In this document: piece by piece, positions 40,701-48,829 of the stretch | Layout: each line of letters opens with the position of its first letter | Numbering within the stretch: position 1 is the first letter of the stretch | Assembly: GCF_002736145.1 (NCBI RefSeq) | Contig: NZ_CP024160.1 | Location: 1,984,001 to 2,048,000, forward strand | Reading direction: 5' to 3' | DNA from: Collinsella aerofaciens | GTDB taxonomy: Bacteria; Actinomycetota; Coriobacteriia; Coriobacteriales; Coriobacteriaceae | Length of the DNA: 64,000 bases | Position numbers and translations under genes: made by a program | Notes under the pieces: generated by a model | Databases searched by the model: none | Told to the model about the DNA's origin: nothing | Seen by the model: only the letters and a program-made list of their open reading frames with translations

Positions 40701-41381
40701 CTGACTGCACTTTCCGAGTTCCAGGACCTGGGTAGCGGCATGCGCATCGCCATGCGCGACCTGGAGATTCGCGGCGCCGGCTCGCTTATGGGCGCCGAGC
40801 AGCACGGCAACCTGTCGAGCGTGGGCTTCGACCTGTTTACGCAGATGCTGGGCCAGGCCGTGGCCGAGGCGCGCGGCGATGACGATGCCGGCGTGGAGGC
40901 GGCGAGCGTGGGCATCAACCTGCCGGCCGACTACTTCTTGTCCGAGGAGTACATGCCGGCGGTGGACCAGCGCGTGCTCGTGTACCGCAAGCTCGCGGCC
41001 GCCGAGGACCTGGAGAGTATCGACGAGGTGCAGGAGGAGACCGAGGCCGCGCACGGTGAGCTGCCGTTGGCGGGGCTCAACCTGTTCAACCGTGCGCGCA
41101 TCCGTATCCGCGGCGAGCGCCTGGGGCTCGAGAGCGTTACGCTCAGCGGTGGGCGCATTACCTTCCTGGGCGTTGACGTGCCCAAGAAGGTGGCCTTTGA
41201 GTTCAAGACCCACTATGGCGCGGTGAACTTTCCCAAGAGCCGCAAACTGTCGGTGCCCTACAAGGCGGGCGCCGGCGCGGGCAGCGGCCTGGGCCGCGGT
41301 CTCGACGCCAACGACGGCACCGGCCCGGTGGCGGCCGCGCTTATGCTGCTGCAGCAGCTGGGTGCGTCCGACGATGATTAA
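37749..41381 (+). CDS. mfd: Transcription-repair coupling factor Mfd
   Basis: This encodes 1210 residues, slightly long for Mfd. In order: UvrB-like module (~1-330), linker, CarD-like RNA polymerase-interaction domain (FKPGDYVVHATHGIALF, ~530), RecG-type helicase with LLCGDVGFGKTEVALRAA (Walker A), IIDEEQRFG (DEEQ box), LSATPIPRTM and VESGIDNATANT, and the C-terminal TRCF domain. It removes RNA polymerase stalled at lesions and recruits UvrA. An Ala-rich insertion at about 445-490 separates the modules. The ATG at 37749 follows GGAGGA. Confidence 0.97.
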   Translation: MLIHRIAAQLYTAEALQTVEAGLDAGEDVTLAVSQSGRTLMAAAQFARRPRPTVYIVSGEDAADRAARSLAAYVGLAHVCRFPERKDYPWREQAPDDAVVAQRCEALGRIVRGDSCIMVASARALLRCVPPVESRYWESTTFAVGEEIPFDEVPQRLVGMGYTNAGAADAPGLFRVHGDTVEVFPAQEKAPVRIEFFGDEIDRIRRMVSSTGQTIGNEDSIEIFPCRELALTDEAVHNMHVALYRASQDDSKLAALLEMVDARIVTPELDRFLPVMYGQTVSPLSHVSGKALVVLSEPRSLFDDCLRAYEDIEARAGEAGVDRLDGLYVRAQQLDFGSQQRLNYVSLIRAGGAVTAELKIEQPAIAGSDNRFMTRIQEVVGKRYACVFAIPDRGARESMELTFGDEGITFEESLTAAPENAGAIGDRVRVAAADSADRAARQEAHASIRERKADALNARSLEAGAAQAAAGAAVPTISRGRVTFVDAALPQGVVVPDANLAVFSIADLNARMDANRARSRRKVDITQITFPFKPGDYVVHATHGIALFSEIARQEVGGKERDYFLLEYADGDKLYVPLEQVDRITRYVGPDGDKPRLTRLNTADWTRATNKARKNAKKLAFDLVDLYTRRSSITGIACPPDTPEQIEMEESFPYDETRDQLEAIADIKADMEAPKPMDRLLCGDVGFGKTEVALRAAFKCVDSGRQVMVLCPTTILAQQHYETFFERFAPFGLEVEVLSRFRTPAQQKRALKAFAEGTIDVLIGTHRLLSADVNPKNLGMVIIDEEQRFGVQHKEQLKNLREQIDVLTLSATPIPRTMQMATSGVRDMSLITTPPTGRRPVIVHVGEYDPDVVSAAIRLEVGRGGQVYYVSNRVKTIDDAVARVHEAAPEARVGVAHGKMSPREVEDVMIEFATKKIDVLIATTIVESGIDNATANTLIIEDSQRLGLAQLYQLKGRVGRSATQAYAYFMFPGELPLTEEATARLTALSEFQDLGSGMRIAMRDLEIRGAGSLMGAEQHGNLSSVGFDLFTQMLGQAVAEARGDDDAGVEAASVGINLPADYFLSEEYMPAVDQRVLVYRKLAAAEDLESIDEVQEETEAAHGELPLAGLNLFNRARIRIRGERLGLESVTLSGGRITFLGVDVPKKVAFEFKTHYGAVNFPKSRKLSVPYKAGAGAGSGLGRGLDANDGTGPVAAALMLLQQLGASDDD

Positions 41382-41437
41382 CGGGTCGATGCTGCAAACG
41401 CCCCATTTGGGCACTCTGGTTTCATCGAAAGGAAAGC

Positions 41438-42301
41438 ATGTTCGGGTACATCTACAAGAAAGACGCCGCTGCTATAGCGGTTATCCTTGCCCTTTGCCTG
41501 GGCGTGGGCACCTTTTTCGATTACCAAATCTCGAGCGCGCTGTTCAACATCGGCAGCATGTACGGCCGCTTTATCGAGGCCGCCGGCGAGCTGCCGTTTG
41601 AGCTGACGGCGAGCATCGCGGGCGTTATGCTCGTGCGCTCGGCACGCCCCGATTCCAAGGCGAGCAAGTGGCTCGCCGCGTTGGGCGTTTTGATCAACGT
41701 GGGCCTGGTCGGCTACGAGATTATCGGATCGCTGCGCGTCGGCGGCAAGCTCATCGCGTTTCAGCTGGTACTGACGTTTACGCTGGCCATCGCGGCCAAC
41801 CTCATCGCCTATCGCCTTACGCGCGACACCGACCCCGACGATCTCACGCGCTGGGCGCTGATGGTGCTTGCCGTGTGGGTCGCTCAGGCCATCATCCTCA
41901 ACGTCATTGTTAAGCCGTTGTGGTCGCGCCCACGCATGCGCGTGATCGAGGTCACGCCGGGGCTCAATTTTCAGCCGTGGTGGGTGATCGGCAATCCCGA
42001 CAAGTGGAGCTATATCGCCGCCGGCGTGATCAAGGACGGCTTTAAGTCGTTTGCGAGCGGACACACGGCGCACGCGGCGATCGGCCTTATGCTTGCTGGA
42101 CTTCCCGCGGCGGCCTTTACGGAAAAGCCTTCGCGTCGCCGCGTGATCTTTTGGGCGGCGGCTGTGGTCGCGGTGCTCGTCGCCTTTGGGCGCATCGTGA
42201 TTGGAGCACACTTTTTGAGCGACGTGAGCTGCGGTTTTGCCCTAGTACTGGCACTTGAGTGTCTTGCCGCGCGCATTGCCTATCCCAACGGCGTACAATA
42301 G
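41438..42301 (+). CDS. PAP2-family membrane phosphatase
   Basis: This encodes 287 residues with about six hydrophobic helices. The three phosphatase motifs are present: K-x6-RP-like VKPLWSRPR, SGH in FASGHTAH, and R-x5-H-x3-D in GRIVIGAHFLSD. It probably dephosphorylates a lipid pyrophosphate such as undecaprenyl-PP or phosphatidylglycerol phosphate. The ATG follows GAAAGGAAA. The spacing to mfd is 56 bases with no terminator, so co-transcription is possible. Confidence 0.9.
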   Translation: MFGYIYKKDAAAIAVILALCLGVGTFFDYQISSALFNIGSMYGRFIEAAGELPFELTASIAGVMLVRSARPDSKASKWLAALGVLINVGLVGYEIIGSLRVGGKLIAFQLVLTFTLAIAANLIAYRLTRDTDPDDLTRWALMVLAVWVAQAIILNVIVKPLWSRPRMRVIEVTPGLNFQPWWVIGNPDKWSYIAAGVIKDGFKSFASGHTAHAAIGLMLAGLPAAAFTEKPSRRRVIFWAAAVVAVLVAFGRIVIGAHFLSDVSCGFALVLALECLAARIAYPNGVQ

Positions 42302-42346
42302 CCCCGTTTGAATCATCTGGCTGATGCCCGGTAGGAGAGGATTGCC

Positions 42347-43372
42347 ATGCTCGCGTTCAACAACGACTATTCCCACGGCGCACACCCGGCGGTGCTGCAG
42401 GCGCTCGTCGACACTAATATGGAGCCGCAGCCCGGCTATGGTACCGATGCACACACCGAGCGTGCCAAGAAGCTTATCCGCGAGGCCTGTCAGGCCCCCG
42501 ATGCCGACGTGTTTTTTCTGGTGGGCGGCACGCAGGCCAACGCGACGGTGATCGACATGCTGCTCGCGCCGTACGAGGGCGTCGTTGCTGCTGAGACTGG
42601 CCACGTTGCCTGCCACGAGGCGGGCGCCATCGAGTTTGGCGGCCACAAGGTGCTCACCATCCCCGGCTACGAGGGCAAGATGCACGCCGAGGACCTCGAA
42701 AACTATATCCAGGTGTTCTACGAAAACGAGAGCTACGAGCACACGGTGTTCCCGGGCGCCGTGTACGTGAGCCTATCGACCGAGTACGGCACGCTGTACT
42801 CCAAGGCCGAGCTCGCGGCGATTCACGCAGTGTGCCAGAAGCGCGAGATTCCGCTGTTTGTGGATGGCGCCCGCCTGGCCTATGCGCTGGCAGCCGATGA
42901 GTGCGACATTACCCTGCCCGAGCTGGCGCAGCTGTGTGACGTGTTCTACATCGGCGGCACCAAGTGCGGCGCTCTGTGCGGCGAGGCCGTGGTGTTCTGC
43001 GGCATGCACGCCCCGGCGCATCCCATTCCGCGTATTAAGCAGCATGGCGCGCTGCTTGCCAAGGGCCGCTTGACGGGCGTGCAGTTTGAGGCGCTCTTTA
43101 CCGACGGCCTGTATTTTGAGATTGGTCGTCAGGCGATCGAGACCGCTCAGGCGCTGCGCCGTGTGCTGCACGAGCGCGGCTACCAGTTCTTTTTGGAAAC
43201 GCCGACCAACCAGCAGTTCGTGATTCTGCCCAACGAGGACATGGCCCGCATTCGCGAGCATGCGGCGATCGAGTACTGGGAAAAGTACGACGAGACCCAC
43301 ACGGTGGTGCGCTTTTGCACCAGCTGGGCCACGACGCAGGAGGACATCGACGCGCTGGCGGCTATCCTGTAG
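42347..43372 (+). CDS. Low-specificity L-threonine aldolase-like PLP enzyme
   Basis: This encodes 341 residues of the beta-eliminating lyase/threonine aldolase fold. The N-terminus (FNNDYSHGAHPAVL) and LVGGTQANAT are typical, the PLP-binding Asp is in FVDGARLA, and the Schiff-base Lys is K206 in YIGGTKCGAL. The reaction is cleavage of threonine or allo-threonine to glycine and acetaldehyde. The ATG follows AGGAGAGGA. The next gene is separated by a terminator. Confidence 0.92.
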   Translation: MLAFNNDYSHGAHPAVLQALVDTNMEPQPGYGTDAHTERAKKLIREACQAPDADVFFLVGGTQANATVIDMLLAPYEGVVAAETGHVACHEAGAIEFGGHKVLTIPGYEGKMHAEDLENYIQVFYENESYEHTVFPGAVYVSLSTEYGTLYSKAELAAIHAVCQKREIPLFVDGARLAYALAADECDITLPELAQLCDVFYIGGTKCGALCGEAVVFCGMHAPAHPIPRIKQHGALLAKGRLTGVQFEALFTDGLYFEIGRQAIETAQALRRVLHERGYQFFLETPTNQQFVILPNEDMARIREHAAIEYWEKYDETHTVVRFCTSWATTQEDIDALAAIL

Positions 43373-43390
43373 CCTGATGTAATGACGAGG

Positions 43391-43433
43391 GGCCGCCTTG
43401 CGCTGGGTTTGGCGCAGGGCGGCCTTTGCTTTT
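43391..43433 (+). terminator. Terminator after the threonine aldolase gene
   Basis: GGCCGCCTTGCGC...GCGCAGGGCGGCC followed by TTTGCTTTT, immediately ahead of the GNAT Shine-Dalgarno. Confidence 0.75.
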
Positions 43434-43448
43434 GGGGAGAAGGGTTGT

Positions 43449-44051
43449 ATGACCGAGATGTCCGAGCCGACGATTCGCCTGGCGACGCCCGATGATGCGC
43501 CGGCGTTGCTTGCCATCTATGAGCCATATGTGCGCCAGACGGCGATTACCTGCGAATACGAGGTGCCGAGCGTTGAGGAGTTCACCGGGCGCATCGAGCG
43601 TACGCTCAAGCGCTATCCGTATCTGGTGATGGAGTTGGACGGGCGTCCGGTAGGTTATGCCTATGCGAGCGCGCTTAACAGCCGCGAGGCATACGACTGG
43701 TCGGTCGAGACATCGATCTACCTGGCACGCGATGTGCGCCACGGCGGGCTGGGCCGCAAGCTGCATGACGCGCTCAAGCAATGCCTGGTCGCGATGGGCA
43801 TCACCAACATGTGCGCCCTCATCGCCGTGCCGCATGACAAGGACGACGAGTACCTGACGCACAACAGTCAGGATTTCCATGCCCATATGGGATATCGCCT
43901 GGTGGGCGCCTTTGATCGCTGCGCCCAAAAGTTTGGCCGCTGGTACGACATGTGCTGGATGGAGCTGGTTCTAGCCGAGCGCGTCCCCAACCAGCCCAAA
44001 CCAACCTGGTTCCCCGCACTTGTCGCTCAAGGTTTCAAACCTACCATTTAG
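43449..44051 (+). CDS. GNAT N-acetyltransferase (phosphinothricin acetyltransferase-like)
   Basis: This encodes 200 residues. The N-terminus (IRLATPDDAPALLAIY), the acetyl-CoA loop region (VRHGGLGRKLHDAL) and the C-terminal GYRLVGAF with W/Y-rich end match the phosphinothricin acetyltransferase-like GNAT group. In most bacteria such enzymes acetylate amino acid analogues such as methionine sulfone; activity on herbicide is not implied. The ATG at 43449 follows GAGAAGGG. Confidence 0.85.
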   Translation: MTEMSEPTIRLATPDDAPALLAIYEPYVRQTAITCEYEVPSVEEFTGRIERTLKRYPYLVMELDGRPVGYAYASALNSREAYDWSVETSIYLARDVRHGGLGRKLHDALKQCLVAMGITNMCALIAVPHDKDDEYLTHNSQDFHAHMGYRLVGAFDRCAQKFGRWYDMCWMELVLAERVPNQPKPTWFPALVAQGFKPTI

Positions 44052-44151
44052 GGACAGGTTTTTGGCTGTCTTGCGGTATCAAATCGCCGCAAGAAATGCA
44101 GCGTTCGTACGCTATTTTGACCTGAATCGTCCCTTCGGGACGCCTTGCGAG

Positions 44152-44274
44152 CTAAGTGAGTAGACTTTTTGGCGCAGGGCAAGCACAAAGCGTATCTGCT
44201 TTAGTAAAGCCGCAGGTCACGGAGGTGGCTGTTTTGGGTGTGCTCGGCAGGTCGCGAAAAGTCTACTCACTTAG
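44152..44274. mobile_element. MITE-like element, copy A (123 bp)
   Basis: Terminal inverted repeats CTAAGTGAGTAGACTTTT / AAAAGTCTACTCACTTAG enclose a non-coding interior containing GTGTGCTCGGCAG and a poly-purine stretch. A second copy with identical ends lies at 52538-52661. Neither encodes a protein. No clear target-site duplication was identified. Confidence 0.75.
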
Positions 44275-44425
44275 GTTTACGGTGCTGGATATTCTGAGCA
44301 GGAACAGTTGAGCTTGGACGGCGCGTATTGCCAGGCGATGCTGGCACTTGCGCCATTCTGGCTTGAGATTTTATAAAAACCGCAGGTAAAACGTATATTA
44401 GTTAGTTTTCGCCTCGTGTAGTGCG
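44275..44425. other. Intergenic region downstream of the GntR gene
   Basis: About 150 bases between the MITE-like copy and the convergent GntR gene. No gene or clear terminator seen. Confidence 0.4.
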
Positions 44426-45148
44426 CTAACCGATGGGCTCGGTGTATTTGGCGCGGTCGGTGCGTTGGATGCGCTTGGAGACATGGAGCGGGTGACCGTC
44501 GGTGTCGTAGACGTAGTCGGTGATCAGGATCAGCGCCTGCCCGCGCTCAACGTTGAGCAAAAACGCCTCGTTTTGCGAGGCATAGCACACCTCAAAGGTC
44601 TTGTGCCCCTGTGCCGGCGCGCGATGGAATTCTTTGCGCAGCGTGGCGTAGAGCGAACCGTTGATATCGCGATCGATGAGCGTCTTGAAGCTTGGCGGTA
44701 GATAGGTGGTCTCCAGGCACAGCGGCGCGTCGTCCAGGTAGCGCAGGCGGACAAGTTTGACGAGCTTGCTGCCCACGGCGGCGTCAAAGAACTTAGCTAT
44801 GCTGCCGGCCGCCTTGGCAAAGCCCGAGTCCACGGTGCGCGTGGTGGGCTTCATGCCCTGACCCTGGACCTGTGCCGTGTAGCTCGAAAACACCAGGTTG
44901 TTCTCGTGGAGCGCGGGCGTGTCGGCCACAAAGGCGCCGCGCCCGCGCTCGGTGCGCACCAGACTCTCATCAACGAGCACTTTAAGGGCATGGCGCACGG
45001 TGCTGCGCGACAGCCCCGATTCGTCCATGAGTTCCATCTCGGACGGCAGCTTGTCTCCGCGCGCGTAGGTGCCGGCGGCGATGCGGTCGCGCAGCATGCC
45101 CGCCAAGCGCTCGTATTGGGTCAGTTTCTTTTTAGACGAAGCGTTCAT
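44426..45148 (-). CDS. GntR/UTRA-family repressor (module 1)
   Basis: This encodes 240 residues. The N-terminal winged helix (YERLAGMLRDRIAAG, LPSEMELMDESGLSRSTVRHAL) is followed by a UTRA ligand domain (~90-235). HutC/FrlR-type repressors of this kind bind sugar-amine phosphates. It is transcribed divergently from a SIS-domain deglycase. The 205-base gap between them carries repeated CTGTATCTAACCTGTATGC-type sites, one just before each gene, consistent with autoregulation and control of the deglycase. Confidence 0.92.
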   Translation of the reverse strand: MNASSKKKLTQYERLAGMLRDRIAAGTYARGDKLPSEMELMDESGLSRSTVRHALKVLVDESLVRTERGRGAFVADTPALHENNLVFSSYTAQVQGQGMKPTTRTVDSGFAKAAGSIAKFFDAAVGSKLVKLVRLRYLDDAPLCLETTYLPPSFKTLIDRDINGSLYATLRKEFHRAPAQGHKTFEVCYASQNEAFLLNVERGQALILITDYVYDTDGHPLHVSKRIQRTDRAKYTEPIG

Positions 45149-45157
45149 GCGATCAAC

Positions 45158-45315
45158 CTGTATCTAACCTGTATGCGAGTCTAATCAAGCATGTATTCAA
45201 TACAACAACAAAATCACTGGTAGCCAGTTATCGAAAACTGCATCAGCAAAATTTCTAAGACAAATATAGCATACAACTAATCGACATAGCCAAAACATGT
45301 ATGTAACTTGTATGC
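45158..45315. promoter_or_regulatory. Operator-like repeats in the module 1 divergent promoter region
   Basis: CTGTATCTAACCTGTATGC (45158-45176) and ATGTATGTAACTTGTATGC (45297-45315) match at 16 of 19 positions. Between them lie a perfect palindrome TGTATTCAATACA (45192-45204) and an inverted half-site GCATACAA (45269-45276). The sites flank both gene starts. Confidence 0.6.
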
Positions 45316-45353
45316 CATCGAGAGCATCAAACGAGAAGAAAGGCTGATGCACG

Positions 45354-46346
45354 ATGACTACTCAGGAACAGGTTAAGGACGTCGTCTCCCAGGTTTTGGC
45401 TGACAAGGCGGACAAGGGCGGCATCAAGCGCGTCGTGTGGATTGGCGCCGGCGGATCCAACGGCGGCAACTATCCTGCCCAGTACTTTATGGAGCACGAG
45501 GCCACGCAGGTCGTGAGCTCCAGCTACACCAGCAACGAGTTCGTGCACGCCACCCCTGCCTACGTCAACGAGAACACCCTGGCCGTCGTCGTGTCCATGC
45601 GCGGCACCAAGGAGACCATCGTCGCCGCCCAGGTCGCCAAGGACCACGGCGCCAGCACCATCGCCATCTATGTCGACGAGTCCGGCCTCACCGAGGTCTG
45701 CGACTACAAGGTCCAATATGACAGCCTGGCCGTCGACGAGTCCTGCATGGGCCGCACCAACTCCGCCGTCGTGACCATGGTCGCCATGGAGCTCACGCAG
45801 CAGACCGAGGGCTATGCCGAGTACGAGACCGCTATGGCCGCCTTCGACTTGGTCGACCCCATCTATCGCAAGGCCGTCGAGTACACCCGTCCGCTCGCTG
45901 CCAAGTGGGCCGAGCAGAACGCCGACAAGCCCTGCATCAACGTCATGGCTCAGGGTCCGCTCTTTGGTGCCGCCTACGTCTTTAGCATCTGCAACGTGCA
46001 GGAGATGCTGCAAATCGACTCCTGCACCATCAACACCTGCGACTTCTTCCACGGCCCCTTCGAGATCCTGGACAAGCGTACCTCGCTGTTCCAGCTCATC
46101 AGTGTCGGCCGCAGCCGCTGCAACGACGAGCGCGGCATTCGCTTCGTCAACCAGTACGGTGGCGAGCGCGTCTATCAGCTCGATGCCAAGGAGCTTGGCC
46201 TCAACGACATCAAGGACAGCGTGAGCGAGTACTTCAACCACCTGATCTTTGCTCCGATTCTCAACAACGTGTACATGCGCGCGCTCTCTGCCGTCACCCA
46301 CAAGGACTATATGACGCGTCGTTACATGTGGAAGCTCGATTACTAA
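45354..46346 (+). CDS. SIS-domain fructosamine-phosphate deglycase-like protein (module 1)
   Basis: This encodes 330 residues with two SIS (sugar isomerase) folds: VVWIGAGGSNGGNY in the first sugar-phosphate site, VVVSMRGTKETI, then VMAQGPLFGAAY and FFHGPFEIL in the second. The closing RRYMWKLDY resembles the end of FrlB/GfrF. FrlB-type enzymes split fructoselysine 6-phosphate or related Amadori products to glucose 6-phosphate and the amine. Two further paralogues lie at 50671 and 59423. It is divergent from its GntR repressor. Confidence 0.85.
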   Translation: MTTQEQVKDVVSQVLADKADKGGIKRVVWIGAGGSNGGNYPAQYFMEHEATQVVSSSYTSNEFVHATPAYVNENTLAVVVSMRGTKETIVAAQVAKDHGASTIAIYVDESGLTEVCDYKVQYDSLAVDESCMGRTNSAVVTMVAMELTQQTEGYAEYETAMAAFDLVDPIYRKAVEYTRPLAAKWAEQNADKPCINVMAQGPLFGAAYVFSICNVQEMLQIDSCTINTCDFFHGPFEILDKRTSLFQLISVGRSRCNDERGIRFVNQYGGERVYQLDAKELGLNDIKDSVSEYFNHLIFAPILNNVYMRALSAVTHKDYMTRRYMWKLDY

Positions 46347-46382
46347 GGGATAGAGCGGCCTAACAGCCCAAAACTCCTCATA

Positions 46383-46448
46383 AGTTGCGGTGGAATAGTT
46401 CCTGTTGGGGGCGTGAGGCCTCTATTTGAGAACTATTTCACCGCAACT
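46383..46448. repeat. 66-bp hairpin with 19-bp arms
   Basis: AGTTGCGGTGGAATAGTTC and GAACTATTTCACCGCAACT pair with one mismatch. It lies 37 bases after the deglycase stop and may function as a terminator-like or dispersed palindromic element. Confidence 0.55.
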
Positions 46449-46452
46449 GCTA

Positions 46453-46500
46453 GAGCGGCACTTGGGGACGTTCCCTTTCTGCCGGCACCTGCGACACTTC
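46453..46500. repeat. Dispersed palindromic repeat, GGCACTTGGGGAC family, copy 2
   Basis: GGCACTTGGGGACGTTCCC, then CTGCCGGCACCTG and GACACTTCCTGTGTC. It is closely similar to the left flank of the IS110 element (54926 onward) and to the copy at 13891. Confidence 0.55.
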
Positions 46501-46546
46501 CTGTGTCAAGAGTTTTCCCGTTCGCCGATTTCAGTCTTGATAAATG

Positions 46547-46566
46547 TATATAACGACTATAACGTA
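46547..46566. promoter_or_regulatory. ACGTTATA-type operator before the EamA gene
   Basis: TATATAACGACTATAACGTA contains ACGTTATA on the minus strand plus a second TATAACG half. The motif is shared with the PTS upstream region (47825-47853) and the second GntR gene (53976-53990). Confidence 0.5.
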
Positions 46567-46604
46567 GCATGAAACATATTGGAAATAATACCGAGGAGAC
46601 TGCG

Positions 46605-47687
46605 TTGAAGAGAAGTAATGTGGGCTATGTGCTGGTGCTGATCGCCGCGCTTATGTGGGGCACCATCGGAATCTTTGTTAACGGAATATCGGCCCTGGGT
46701 GTTTCGTCTCAGAGCATGGCGGCTTTCCGTCTGCTGTCGGGTGCCGTCTTAATGGCTCCGGTCTTGGTATTCATGGGCTGCCAGGGAGGTGCTCGTGAGG
46801 GAAAAGCCTCGGGTCCCATGGCGCTGTTCAAGGCGAGTCCTAAAGAGCTCGTCCCCTGCGCACTTGTCGGTATCGTCGGTTTGGCCGTCGCCAACACCTG
46901 CTATTACGAGTGCATGGGCGAGGTGGGCATGTCCACGGCCTCGGTGCTGCTCTATACCTCGCCGGTGTTTGGCGTCATGCTCGGCCGCGTGCTTTATCGC
47001 GAGGGCGTGACCCCCAACAAGCTCGTCGCCATCATCTTTAACATTGTGGGTTGCGTGCTCGCGGTGACGAGCGGCGACCTGTCCGGTTTTCATTTCTCGA
47101 CTTGGGGCGTCGCGTCGGGTGTGATCGCCGGACTTTGCGGTGCGCTGCTGGCTGTGTTTAGCCGCATGGCCACCAAGACGCTGCATCCGCTGGCAGTTAC
47201 GTTTTGGGGCTTTGTCTTTGGCGGATGCTTTATGGCTGTGCTTTCTGCTCCGTGGTCCGATGTGGCCGCGGCAATGTCCCCGCAGCTCATTTTGCTGTTC
47301 GCGGGCTTTGGCTTTATTCCGACGGCTCTTGCGTACATCTTCTATATGCAGGGCCTTTCGATGGATCTTGAGACGTCGAAGGTGCCGGTCGTGGCTTCGT
47401 TCGAAACCGTGGCGACCGTTCTGGTCGGTATTGGCATCTATGCCGAGTCCGCCGGCGCAATCAAGGTCCTGGGCATTGTGCTGGTGCTCGCCTCCATCGT
47501 GATCATGAACACCGACTTTTCCAAGCTGCGCAACAGCGCCATTGTCAAACGTATTGTCGAGAGCATGACCTTTAAGCCCAACGCGTGGTGGACGGAGAAA
47601 TCGCAGGACATGGATCTGTTCCGCGAGCGCACCGGCATCGCGCTGGAGCCCACCGTGCAGGAAAGCCCCTGGTACTTCGTGCGATAG
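46605..47687 (+). CDS. EamA-family (DMT) transporter
   Basis: This encodes 360 residues from a TTG at 46605, chosen because CGAGGAGA lies 6 bases before it; the in-frame ATG at 46569 has no Shine-Dalgarno. Ten hydrophobic helices form two EamA repeats (LIAALMWGTIGIFVNG; LLAVFSRMATKTLHPL), with an unusual ~45-residue hydrophilic tail. DMT transporters mostly export amino acids or metabolites, so export of the amine released by deglycation is one possibility. It carries the same operator motif as the PTS genes. Confidence 0.85.
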   Translation: MKRSNVGYVLVLIAALMWGTIGIFVNGISALGVSSQSMAAFRLLSGAVLMAPVLVFMGCQGGAREGKASGPMALFKASPKELVPCALVGIVGLAVANTCYYECMGEVGMSTASVLLYTSPVFGVMLGRVLYREGVTPNKLVAIIFNIVGCVLAVTSGDLSGFHFSTWGVASGVIAGLCGALLAVFSRMATKTLHPLAVTFWGFVFGGCFMAVLSAPWSDVAAAMSPQLILLFAGFGFIPTALAYIFYMQGLSMDLETSKVPVVASFETVATVLVGIGIYAESAGAIKVLGIVLVLASIVIMNTDFSKLRNSAIVKRIVESMTFKPNAWWTEKSQDMDLFRERTGIALEPTVQESPWYFVR

Positions 47688-47811
47688 AGGATTTGCGAGG
47701 CGTCTGATCGGGTGTCGCCTAGACAGCGTCGGCCTGCCCGGCTCCAACGTTTCAAGTACGTTAAACCCGTCAACGGTCGATTTTCACCCGCGAACGGTCT
47801 TTATACTAATT

Positions 47812-47853
47812 AGCAATATAAGCAACGTATAAGACGTTATAATGACCATAACG
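47812..47853 (+). promoter_or_regulatory. PTS promoter region with ACGTTATA operator
   Basis: TATACT (47812-47817) is a likely -10 box. Immediately downstream, ACGTATAAGACGTTATAATG and ACCATAACG (47825-47853) hold repeated ACGTTATA/CATAACG halves, so a bound repressor would block transcription. AGGAGGAGG of the IIAB gene follows. Confidence 0.55.
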
Positions 47854-47869
47854 AAAAGGAGGAGGCAAG

Positions 47870-48793
47870 ATGAATCAGATCATTCTCGCATCTCATGGCG
47901 ACCTGGCCGCAGGCGCCAAAGACACGCTCGAGATGGTTCTCGGCGACGTGTCGAACGTCCACGTCGTGTCGCTTGCTCGTGACGACAAGGAGCCCATCAC
48001 CAATAAGGTTGAGGCTATGATCGCCACGTTCAACGCGGACGACACCGTGTATGTGCTAACCGATATGCTCGGTAGCTCGGTCAACAACAACATGGTCGAG
48101 CTTTCCAAGAACGGCACGAAGTTCACGGTTGTCAGCGGTTTCAACATCCCGCTGGCGCTCACGCTCGCTATGAGCCCCGCCCCCGTCAAGGGCGCCGAGC
48201 TCGCGGCCCTCATCAACGAGGCCCGCACCGGTCTGACCAACCCCAACGCACCGGTCGAGGTCGCCGCGGCTCCCGCCAAGAAGGCTAAGGCGTCCCGTCA
48301 CAGCTCCGGTCCCGCCAAGATCGTCCTCGCACGTCTTGACTACCGTCTGCTGCACGGCCAGGTCGTCTTTACCTGGACTACCAAGGTCCAGGCCGAGCGC
48401 ATCATCGTCGTCGACAACGCTGCCGCCAACGATGACATCAAGAAGGGCGCTCTTAAGCTGGCCAAGCCCCAGGGCGTGCGCCTGAACGTCTTCACCGTCG
48501 AGCGTGCCCTCGCCAAGATGGACAAGCTCAACACCCTCGGCGAGCGCGTCATGTTCGTCTTTGGCAACACGGCCGAGATGCTGCAGTTCTGCCAGGGCTA
48601 CAAGCTCGACGCCATCAACCTGGGCGCCACCGCCAACCACGACGGTGCCGAGCAGGTCGGCGGCAAGGACAGCTCCGTCTTCCTCGACGCCACCCAGAAG
48701 GCCGACGTCAACCAGCTGCTCGACATGGGCATCAAGCTCTACGTCCAGCAGACCCCTACGTATCAGAGCGTCGACATCGACGCCAAGCTGTAA
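47870..48793 (+). CDS. PTS mannose-family fused IIA-IIB component
   Basis: This encodes 307 residues. The IIA domain (~1-125) has the phospho-His H9 in ILASHGDLA. An Ala/Lys-rich linker (~130-147) joins it to the IIB domain, with phospho-His H162 in DYRLLHGQVV. It relays phosphate from HPr to the incoming sugar. IIC and IID genes follow at 36 and 13 bases, completing a Man-type permease. Man-family PTS permeases import glucoselysine/fructoselysine in Salmonella (gfr), and the flanking deglycases suggest a similar substrate here. Confidence 0.95.
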   Translation: MNQIILASHGDLAAGAKDTLEMVLGDVSNVHVVSLARDDKEPITNKVEAMIATFNADDTVYVLTDMLGSSVNNNMVELSKNGTKFTVVSGFNIPLALTLAMSPAPVKGAELAALINEARTGLTNPNAPVEVAAAPAKKAKASRHSSGPAKIVLARLDYRLLHGQVVFTWTTKVQAERIIVVDNAAANDDIKKGALKLAKPQGVRLNVFTVERALAKMDKLNTLGERVMFVFGNTAEMLQFCQGYKLDAINLGATANHDGAEQVGGKDSSVFLDATQKADVNQLLDMGIKLYVQQTPTYQSVDIDAKL

Positions 48794-48829
48794 TCAACCA
48801 GGCTTTTGCCTGACTGAAAGGAGAAGGGT

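Noticed and set aside
37392-41414. A long open frame antisense to mfd
   Set aside because: Low-complexity His/Arg/Gly-rich translation without motifs; a by-product of GC-rich third positions in mfd.
43449-44051. Herbicide-resistance acetyltransferase
   Set aside because: The sequence resembles the phosphinothricin acetyltransferase group, but this label is routinely over-applied to amino-acid-analogue acetyltransferases.
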